In this document: positions 6,881-11,854 of the stretch, in pieces
Position numbering within the stretch: position 1 is the stretch's first letter
Layout: every line of letters starts with the position of its first letter
Source: Rhizobacter sp.
GTDB taxonomy: Bacteria; Pseudomonadota; Gammaproteobacteria; Burkholderiales; Burkholderiaceae_C
Direction: 5' to 3'
Assembly: GCA_025360945.1 (NCBI GenBank)
Contig: JANYBE010000261.1
Coordinates: forward strand, 1-11,854
DNA length: 11,854 nucleotides
Position numbers and translations under genes: made by a program
Notes under the pieces: generated by a model
What the model saw: the letters and a program-made list of their open reading frames with translations, nothing else
What the model was told of the DNA's origin: nothing
Databases searched by the model: none

Positions 6881-7116
6881 CCTGGCGAGCACGCCCGACC
6901 AGGGTTCTCTCTTCAAGCGAACATCCCATACTCAAGAACCTCAGCTTCAAGCGCGAGTTCGGCCTGCTTGCAACTTGCGCATCTCGGCGAACGTGACCGG
7001 AGATTTCGTGAACGTGACCGATTTCGATAGCATGCTTGGTTGCGCGCAGAGGAGCGGTGAGTAGGTGAAGACTATCCGCGGGCCCGTCGCGGTCGGCCGG
7101 TCAACGCGCAGCGGGG
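6881..7116 (+). other. Non-coding decayed DNA, possibly the 5' part of the MFS remnant
   Basis: No intact gene is visible. Read in short frames it gives LKNLSFKREFGLLA and, one frame on, LRISANVTGDFVN. This faintly recalls the N-terminal region of MFS transporters with a GFVNNLND motif, the same family as the remnant at 7117-7239. The match is too weak to annotate as a gene. CTTCAAGCG occurs at 6911-6919 and 6944-6952. Confidence 0.35.
6989..7026 (+). repeat. Short imperfect tandem repeat
   Basis: GAACGTGACCG occurs at 6989-6999 and again at 7010-7020, and both copies are followed by GATTTCG, with two extra bases in the first. The unit is about 20 bases. It lies in decayed DNA and may be a replication-slippage scar. 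Confidence 0.55.
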
Positions 7117-7239
7117 GTCGCGGGCCTGGGCATGGCGATGCTCTATCCGAATTTGAGCGCAGCGGTGGCCGACATCGCGCACCCGAACTGGCGTGTGTCC
7201 GCGATCGGCATCTATCGCTTCTGGCGCGACCTGGGCTAG
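7117..7239 (+). pseudogene. Internal fragment of an MFS transporter
   Basis: The frame from 7117 reads VAGLGMAMLYPNLSAAVADI and then AHPNWRVSAIGIYRFWRDLG before TAG 7237-7239. This matches the loop 4-5 region of bacterial MFS transporters, where YPxLxAAVxDxxHPxWR and YRFWRDLGYAIGAL are characteristic. Only about 40 of ~400 residues remain. The match ends exactly where the palindrome at 7233-7253 begins, so the stop is created by the junction. It is a decayed fragment with no start and no function of its own. Confidence 0.72.
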
Positions 7240-7262
7240 CCCAAGGCTAGCCCGTCTTTCTC
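7233..7262 (+). terminator. Perfect 9-bp inverted repeat with T-rich tail
   Basis: GGGCTAGCC (7233-7241), loop CAA, GGCTAGCCC (7245-7253), followed by GTCTTTCTC. Each arm contains the palindrome GGCTAGCC, so the element is also a direct repeat. It could act as a rho-independent terminator on the plus strand. It marks the downstream border of the MFS fragment. Confidence 0.5.
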
Positions 7263-7509
7263 ACTTTTCAGTGGATAACCTGTGAGTTGCGCGTCAAGCG
7301 CAGCGCAAGCGGTTGATCTGCAATGAGGGCGTGGCGACGTAGTCTGTAGTGGAGACCTTGGTCCTTGCGCCCGGTACTACGAGTACGCAGAATTTAGGTC
7401 CATGTTCCTGCGCTGCAACCGACGCCGACTGTGTGACGGGCCCGGGGCGCCGATGTCAAGTTGATCCATGTCCCGAGGAGGCAGAGGCCATGGCGTCCCG
7501 GTCGATGCT
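7263..7509. other. Intergenic DNA downstream of selD, no recognised gene
   Basis: Both strands were read without finding a gene I recognise. A plus-strand frame with several cysteines (7349-7588) overlaps the end of selD and resembles nothing known to me. No mnmH/selU, which often accompanies selD, is found here. AGTGGATAA at 7270-7278 is one mismatch from a DnaA box but stands alone. Confidence 0.5.
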
Positions 7510-8580
7510 TCAGCGCAACAGCAGGCGCGAACCTCCCGCCGACTCGGCCGCGATCCCGCCGATCTCGGCCGCGGCCGCGAAGCCGTGACGGCGAAAGACC
7601 GCCAGAACGTCGTTGACCGCATTGGCGTCGCACGAGACCAGCAGGCCGCCGCTGGTCTGGGGGTCGGTCAGCAGGGCGCTGTCGACCGCAGAGAAGCCTT
7701 CAGGCAGTTGCACGTCGGCGCCGTAGCCGGCCCAGTTGCGGCCCGACGCGCCGGTGACCATGCCTTGCGCGGCGAGTTCGCGCACGCCCTCGAGCATCGG
7801 CACGCGGGCCCACTCGAGCGCCACGACGGCCTTCGCGCCGCGCGCCAGTTCCAGCGCATGGCCGGCGAGACCGAAGCCCGTCACGTCGGTCAATGCATGG
7901 ACGCCATCCAGCGCTGCGAGGTCCGGGCCGGGGGTGTTGAGCTGCGTAGTGGTCGCGATCATCAGCGCGTAGCCCTCGGCCGATAGCGCTTCCTTCTTCA
8001 GCGCCGCAGACAGAACACCGACGCCCAGCGGTTTGCCCAGGACCAGTCGATCGCCGACTCGCGCGTCGGCATTGCGCTTGACGCGCTTGGGATGTACCAC
8101 GCCTATCGCTACCAGCCCGTAGATCGGCTCGACCGAGTCGATCGTGTGGCCGCCGGCAATCGGGATGCCCGCCTCGCGGCAGGTCGACTCCCCGCCTTCG
8201 AGAATCTTGGCGATCACCTCGGTCGACAGCACGTTGATCGGCATGCCCACCAGCGCGAGCGCCATGATCGGCTTGCCGCCCATTGCATAGACATCGCTGA
8301 TCGCGTTCGCGGCGGCGATGCGGCCGAAGTCGAACGGGTCGTCGACGATCGGCATGAAGAAGTCGGTGGTCGCGATCAGCGCGATCTCGTCGGTCAGTTG
8401 GTAGACGGCCGCGTCGTCGGCGGTCTCGATGCCGACGAGCAGTTCCGGCGGCATCGGCATGCGGTTCGTGTTCTTCAGAATTTCGCTGAGCACGCCCGGC
8501 GCGATTTTGCAGCCGCAGCCGCCGCCGTGCGACAGCGAGGTCAAACGAGGCGAGGCAGCGGCGGGAATGGGGGTCGTCAT
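7510..8580 (-). CDS. selD: Selenide, water dikinase (selenophosphate synthetase; SelD/SenC)
   Basis: This enzyme makes selenophosphate from selenide and ATP, releasing AMP and phosphate; it is cytoplasmic. The 356 residues match SelD throughout. Near the N-terminus is HGGGCGCK, with Cys22 and Lys25 at the positions of the catalytic Cys17 and Lys20 of E. coli SelD, so this is the cysteine form and no Sec codon is needed. Further blocks are DDAAVYQL, TTDFFMPIVDDPFDFG, AANAISDVYAMGGKP, GGHTI, LTDVTGFGLAGHA and DPQTSGGLL. Its ATG overlaps the senB stop by four bases (ATGA, 8577-8580), which implies one transcript and translational coupling. In sen loci the SelD homologue is called SenC and feeds SenB. 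Whether it also supplies selenocysteine or selenouridine synthesis cannot be seen here. The left neighbourhood is decayed DNA. Confidence 0.95.
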   Translation of the reverse strand: MTTPIPAAASPRLTSLSHGGGCGCKIAPGVLSEILKNTNRMPMPPELLVGIETADDAAVYQLTDEIALIATTDFFMPIVDDPFDFGRIAAANAISDVYAMGGKPIMALALVGMPINVLSTEVIAKILEGGESTCREAGIPIAGGHTIDSVEPIYGLVAIGVVHPKRVKRNADARVGDRLVLGKPLGVGVLSAALKKEALSAEGYALMIATTTQLNTPGPDLAALDGVHALTDVTGFGLAGHALELARGAKAVVALEWARVPMLEGVRELAAQGMVTGASGRNWAGYGADVQLPEGFSAVDSALLTDPQTSGGLLVSCDANAVNDVLAVFRRHGFAAAAEIGGIAAESAGGSRLLLR

Positions 8581-9542
8581 CGGGGCTTCTCCAGCAATTC
8601 GTCGAGCAACGTGATCAGAGTGGCCTGTTCGCGCGTCCGCTCGAACAGCGGTGCGCGGGCGTCACATTGCCCGCGCAGTTCTTCCAGTATCGCTGGCTGG
8701 TCGCGGCAGCGCTCGATCAGGGAGGCAAGACCCTTGGCGTCACCCGGCTCGAAATACCCCGCGTAGCCGGCGCCCAGTATGCCGACGTTGCCGGATATGC
8801 GCGTGGCGAGAACCGGCGTGCCGCTGCGTATGGCTTCCATCACCACATGGGCGCCACCTTCCATCCGACTTGTGTGAATGAGAACGTGAGCGCTCTGGAT
8901 CCGTCGTCGCGTCGTCTCATGGGGGAGCGCTCCCAGCCAGCGGTAGTGCCGGCAACTGTGTTGCAGGGCTCGAGCTTCCTCGCCCAGCGCGAGATCGAGC
9001 GCATCGCCGACGTGATCGAACAGGAGGTCGCCGCGGTTCGCGAGCAGCAGCGCGGCGCCGAAGTAGGTCCGCGGGTCCTTCTCGTCGCGCAGGTGGCCGA
9101 CCATCACGCATCGAAGGTGCTGGGTCGTCTTGGCCAGCGGTGCCCGTGCCGTGGTCGATTGAAAACACGCGATCGCCTTGGTGCGGTGCTGCGCCGGGAG
9201 ATCCTCGATGGCGCGTTCGTGAAGCACGACTAGTCGGTCCGCCAGCTCAAGCGACCGGTGCGCTCGGAGATCGACATGAATGTCGCGATAAAGGTCAGTG
9301 CCGGTCAGCACCACCACCTGCGGGTGCCCTGGTCTCTCCGCTGCCCACCGGCTGATCGAGTCGGCGGACCGCCGCGCATGGAGCGCTATCAGCGCATCCG
9401 CCGGCTCGCCTCGCCAGTGGTCCATCAACTCCACTCGATAATGGGGGCGCAACATCTGTGACCATCGCCTGGCGGTCTGCCAGTTGCCGTTGTTGGCGCT
9501 GGCGAGGGCGGGCGTCACGATGCAGATCGAGGAACTGAACAT
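8577..9542 (-). CDS. senB: Selenosugar synthase SenB (GT-B glycosyltransferase)
   Basis: SenB belongs to the selenoneine pathway and makes a 1-seleno-sugar from selenophosphate and a UDP-N-acetylhexosamine. The 321-residue protein has a glycosyltransferase GT-B layout: an N-terminal SICIVTPALASANNGN, then LIALHARRS, VVVLTGTDLYRDI, ELADRLVVL, CVMVGHLRDEKDP at the start of the C-terminal half, and the GT4-type E-x7-E signature at E228 and E236 (EGGAHVVME). I recognise it as SenB mainly from the NGN-TARRW, HARRS and TGTDLYRDI blocks plus its neighbours selD and senA. I chose ATG 9542, preceded by GGAG only 3 bases away; an upstream GTG at 9590 adds 16 residues lacking family likeness. The proposed ATG shares CATG (9540-9543) with the divergent senA ATG. 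Old annotations of such genes often say TIGR04348-type or generic glycosyltransferase. Confidence 0.85.
   Translation of the reverse strand: MFSSSICIVTPALASANNGNWQTARRWSQMLRPHYRVELMDHWRGEPADALIALHARRSADSISRWAAERPGHPQVVVLTGTDLYRDIHVDLRAHRSLELADRLVVLHERAIEDLPAQHRTKAIACFQSTTARAPLAKTTQHLRCVMVGHLRDEKDPRTYFGAALLLANRGDLLFDHVGDALDLALGEEARALQHSCRHYRWLGALPHETTRRRIQSAHVLIHTSRMEGGAHVVMEAIRSGTPVLATRISGNVGILGAGYAGYFEPGDAKGLASLIERCRDQPAILEELRGQCDARAPLFERTREQATLITLLDELLEKPR
9529..9534 (+). promoter_or_regulatory. Ribosome binding site fixing the senA start
   Basis: GAGGAA at 9529-9534 stands 6 bases before ATG 9541. It selects that ATG over the in-frame ATG 9520 and TTG 9484. The site lies inside the 5' coding sequence of the divergent senB. 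Confidence 0.7.
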
Positions 9543-10851
9543 GGACTCCGTTATACCGGCAGTCGAATCCGGGGTACGAAGCAGCGCCACCTTGCCGATC
9601 CACGTCAGGCACGTCGGTCGAGAGGCGCTGCAGGCCGCATTGATGTCCGGTCGCGAGCAACTGCTCGCCTTGTTCGATGGCTTCGAGAGTGCGCTGGGCC
9701 GGGACGGCTTGCGTATCGGGTTCGATCCAGTTCTGAACCTGCCGCTCTGGGAACTGGGTCACATCGGCTGGTTTGAAGAATACTGGTTGTCGCGCAATCC
9801 CGACCGGCAGCGCGGTGTCGCTTGCGATCCCGGCGCGAGCCGAGCCGCGTCCGCGCTTCCCGATGCCGACAAGCTTTATGACTCGTCGAACGTCCTACAC
9901 GCGCAACGTTGGGTGCTGGACCTCCCCGGCGTGGAAGCGACGCGTGGCTATCTTGCTGAAGTCCGCGAGTCGACGCTGTGCCTTTTGCATGACAGCGGCG
10001 AGAGCGACGGCGAGCTCTACTTCTTTAGGCTCGTGCTGCTGCACGAGGACATGCACCGCGAGGCCTGGCATTTCATGGCGCAGCACCTTGGTGTCGACCT
10101 GGGCCTGGCGATGGTGGGCAGGGCGCCGAAACCCATTGGTGCCCACGGCGAATGGCTGGTGGCTGGCGGTGTTCACGCGCTCGGCTACGATGGCGGCGGT
10201 TTCGCCTTTGACAACGAAATGCGTGCTCATCCCGTGGCTCTCGATGAGTACTCGATCGACCGGGCGCCGGTGTCATGGAGCCGTTTCCTGCCCTTCATTC
10301 GATCGGGAGGTTACGAGACAGAGAATCTCTGGACGGCTGCCGGATGGGCGTGGCGCAGGCGTCAAGAACGGACCCATCCCGTGCATGTACGGCCAACCGA
10401 GCGCGGATGGCAGCAGCGGCGTTTTGGCGAGTGGGTGGCCCTTGATCCGGACACTCCCGCGCTGCACCTCAGCGCGCATGAAGCCGAGGCATGGTGCCGC
10501 TGGGCAGGCAGGCGTCTACCAAGCGAGGCCGAATGGGAGGCTGCTGCGCTGCAAGCCGCCGGCCAGAATGAGCCGTTCGAATGGGGAGACGTTTGGGAAT
10601 GGACGGCCAGCCCGTTCGTGCCGTACGCCGGCTTCGCGCCGCACCCGTACCGGGATTACTCTCAGCCCTGGTTCGATGGGCGGCCGGTGCTGCGCGGCGG
10701 CTCGTTTGCCACCGCGCAGCACATGAAGCATCCGCGCTACCGCAACTTCTTCGCTGCGGACCGCACCGACGTGTTCGCGGGCTTCCGGTCGTGCACGCTG
10801 ATGCAAGGTCAATCGCCGCTTTCCGACGGCGGCCTGTCTTCCGCGCTGTAA
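9541..10851 (+). CDS. senA: Selenoneine synthase SenA (EgtB-like)
   Basis: SenA is a mononuclear iron enzyme related to EgtB/OvoA that joins hercynine to a selenosugar with oxygen, forming the C-Se bond of selenoneine. The 436 residues show an N-terminal DinB-like bundle with GHIGWFEEYW (His74) and the metal site HEDMHRE (168-174; His168, His172, Glu174), the H-x3-H-x-E motif of the family. A C-terminal formylglycine-generating-enzyme-type domain has EYSIDRAPVSW, AEAWCRWAGRRLPSEAEWE, WEWTASPF, LRGGSF and GFRSC. EgtB itself is the main alternative; neighbouring senB and selD, and the absence of egtC or egtE, favour SenA. ATG 9541 follows GAGGAA by six bases. The gene diverges from senB with no spacer and is followed 26 bases later by a transport gene in the same direction, probably co-transcribed. 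Confidence 0.88.
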   Translation: MDSVIPAVESGVRSSATLPIHVRHVGREALQAALMSGREQLLALFDGFESALGRDGLRIGFDPVLNLPLWELGHIGWFEEYWLSRNPDRQRGVACDPGASRAASALPDADKLYDSSNVLHAQRWVLDLPGVEATRGYLAEVRESTLCLLHDSGESDGELYFFRLVLLHEDMHREAWHFMAQHLGVDLGLAMVGRAPKPIGAHGEWLVAGGVHALGYDGGGFAFDNEMRAHPVALDEYSIDRAPVSWSRFLPFIRSGGYETENLWTAAGWAWRRRQERTHPVHVRPTERGWQQRRFGEWVALDPDTPALHLSAHEAEAWCRWAGRRLPSEAEWEAAALQAAGQNEPFEWGDVWEWTASPFVPYAGFAPHPYRDYSQPWFDGRPVLRGGSFATAQHMKHPRYRNFFAADRTDVFAGFRSCTLMQGQSPLSDGGLSSAL

Positions 10852-10877
10852 TTCGATCTGCTTCTGGCTGTGACCTC

Positions 10878-11741
10878 ATGAACAAACTCCTTCGCACTGT
10901 TTTCTGGCGACCACTGCTCGCGTTTCTCTTCGTGGCCTTGACCACGCATGCGCACGCCCAGCCGGTGTTGCGCGTCACCGCCATCCCCGACGAGTCGCCG
11001 ACCGAACTCGCGCGCAAGGCGGCTCCGCTCGTCAAGTACCTCGAAGCCAAACTCGGCGTGAAGGTCGAATTCACGCCGGTGACCGACTACGCTGCAGCGG
11101 TCGAGACGCTGATCAATGGCAAGGTCGACCTCGCCTGGTTCGGCGGCTTCACGTTCGTGCAGGCCTCGGCGCGCTCGGGCGGCAAGGTGATCCCGCTGGT
11201 GCAACGCGAAGAAGACGAACGCTTTCGCTCGGTGTTCATCACCGCCGACCCGGCCATCAAGACCCTGGCCGACCTGAAAGGCAAAGATGTGAGCTTCGGC
11301 GCGCAAAGCTCGACCAGCGGCCACCTGATGCCGCGCAGCGTGCTTCTCGGAGCCGGCATCGACCCCGATAAGGACTTCAAGCGCGTCGCGTACAGCGGTG
11401 CGCATGACGCGACCATCGCCGCAGTCGCCGCCGGCAAGGTGCAGGCCGGCGCGCTGAACATCTCGGTGTGGGAGAAGTTCGTCGCCGACAAGAAGGTCGA
11501 CTCCGACAAGGTGCGCGTGTTCTTCACGACGCCGCCGTATTACGACTACAACTGGTCGGTGAGCGCCGCGATGCCCGAGGCACTGCGCGCCAAGCTGACG
11601 CAGGCGTTTCTCGCGCTCGACCGGAGCACGCCCGAAGGCAAAGAGATCCTCGACCTGCAGCGTGCCACCCGTTTCGTGCCGACGCGGGCCGAGAACTACA
11701 AGGGCATCGAGGCCGCCGCGAAGAGCGCGGGCCTGCTCTGA
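10878..11741 (+). CDS. ABC transporter periplasmic substrate-binding protein, putative selenate type
   Basis: This 287-residue protein has a signal peptide (hydrophobic segment about 12-22, likely cleavage after AHA at 27) and a PhnD-like type 2 periplasmic fold. Typical blocks are LRVTAIPDESPTELARK, PLVKYLEAKLG, YAAAVETLINGKVDLAWFGG, LADLKGKDVSFGAQSSTSGH, VAYSGAHDATIAAVAAGKV and TTPPYYDYNW. This subgroup of phosphonate-binding-like proteins is known to co-occur with selD and is named as a putative selenate binding protein. The position 26 bases after senA supports import of selenate or another selenium oxyanion. Phosphonate, phosphite or phosphate cannot be ruled out from sequence. ATG 10878 is the only start giving a signal peptide, though no strong Shine-Dalgarno precedes it. 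The frame is open further upstream within the senA region, without meaning. Confidence 0.88.
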   Translation: MNKLLRTVFWRPLLAFLFVALTTHAHAQPVLRVTAIPDESPTELARKAAPLVKYLEAKLGVKVEFTPVTDYAAAVETLINGKVDLAWFGGFTFVQASARSGGKVIPLVQREEDERFRSVFITADPAIKTLADLKGKDVSFGAQSSTSGHLMPRSVLLGAGIDPDKDFKRVAYSGAHDATIAAVAAGKVQAGALNISVWEKFVADKKVDSDKVRVFFTTPPYYDYNWSVSAAMPEALRAKLTQAFLALDRSTPEGKEILDLQRATRFVPTRAENYKGIEAAAKSAGLL

Positions 11742-11742
11742 C

Positions 11743-11854
11743 ATGACCCTCACCTGACCACGATCCGCTGCCCGTGGACATCGACCTGCAGACCGTGCAC
11801 GCGCGGCACCCGGCCGCCGCGAAAGGCACGAGCGCGCTGCGCGGTGTCAGCCTT
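11743..11854 (+). CDS. Start of an ABC transporter ATP-binding protein, 3' partial, apparently frameshifted
   Basis: From 11774 the frame reads VDIDLQTVHARHPAAAKG and TSALRGVSL to the window end, which is how ATP-binding subunits of phosphonate-type importers begin (a first strand, a conserved RHP, then ALRGVSL before Walker A). Walker A itself lies beyond the window. The ATG one base after the binding-protein stop (11743) gives only MTLT and a TGA at 11755-11757. Removing one base (the T at about 11755) would link it to MTLTDHDPLPVDIDLQTV. Either the gene carries a one-base insertion, or it uses GTG 11774, which has no visible ribosome binding site. It would form the transporter with the preceding binding protein. 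Confidence 0.7.

Noticed and set aside
7270..7278. DnaA box-like AGTGGATAA
   Set aside because: A single near-match with no cluster, no A+T-rich unwinding stretch and no dnaA or dnaN nearby; no support for an origin.
7349..7588. Cysteine-containing plus-strand frame downstream of selD
   Set aside because: No recognised motif, its 3' third overlaps selD on the other strand, and no ribosome binding site supports it.
8092..8766. Plus-strand frame opposite selD and senB
   Set aside because: Overlaps two well-identified minus-strand genes and has a low-complexity composition typical of a shadow frame.
9773..10726. 317-codon plus-strand frame inside senA
   Set aside because: Out of frame with senA, whose metal and FGE-type motifs show the true frame.
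1..11854. CRISPR arrays, tRNA or rRNA genes, insertion sequences
   Set aside because: No regularly spaced repeats, cloverleaf-like segments or transposase sequences were seen on reading both strands.

Overview
The window is G+C-rich DNA from a betaproteobacterium, most likely Burkholderiaceae. The evidence is the KgtP, TypA and EF-G sequences, a DUF4148-type periplasmic protein (a family typical of Burkholderia relatives), and a selenoneine (sen) locus next to a PhnD-like binding protein of the putative selenate type. The assignment is an inference from protein flavour; no rRNA or tRNA is present to confirm it.

Layout. (1) 1-1718: the 3' part of typA/bipA (ribosome-associated GTPase), whose last ~25 codons are thrown out of frame by one missing base near 1636-1640. 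A terminator-like hairpin and a second perfect hairpin follow. (2) 1823-2425: a GNAT acetyltransferase. (3) 2426-4692: a full-length EF-G paralogue (fusA type) outside any ribosomal operon. It is preceded by a possible 40-codon leader ORF and a long two-part hairpin (10 + 8 bp) that ends one base before the EF-G ATG. (4) 4815-6137: kgtP, the 2-oxoglutarate:H+ symporter. (5) 6138-7509: a gene graveyard. It holds a minus-strand secreted protein with three 26-residue DUF4148-like repeats and a frameshift behind its signal peptide, the 3' end of a chemotaxis receptor gene with an internal deletion and a frameshift, and a scrap of an MFS transporter that runs into a palindromic terminator-like sequence. 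(6) 7510-11854: a selenium locus. selD/senC and senB form a minus-strand pair overlapping by ATGA. senA is divergent, with its ATG overlapping the proposed senB ATG inside one CATG. A putative selenate ABC binding protein follows senA, and then the start of an ATP-binding subunit gene that also seems to carry a one-base lesion.

How the selenium genes fit together: the ABC transporter would import a selenium oxyanion. After reduction to selenide, SelD/SenC makes selenophosphate, SenB makes a selenosugar from it and a UDP-sugar, and SenA joins the selenosugar to hercynine on the way to selenoneine. No hercynine-forming EgtD is in view.

Four genes or remnants (typA, the DUF4148 gene, the chemotaxis-receptor remnant, the ABC ATPase) each show an apparent single-base indel. 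Either the genome is undergoing reductive decay or the assembly carries indel errors; the sequence alone cannot decide. The least expected items are the structured leader of the EF-G paralogue, the zero-spacing divergent senA/senB starts, and the triple-repeat DUF4148 protein.
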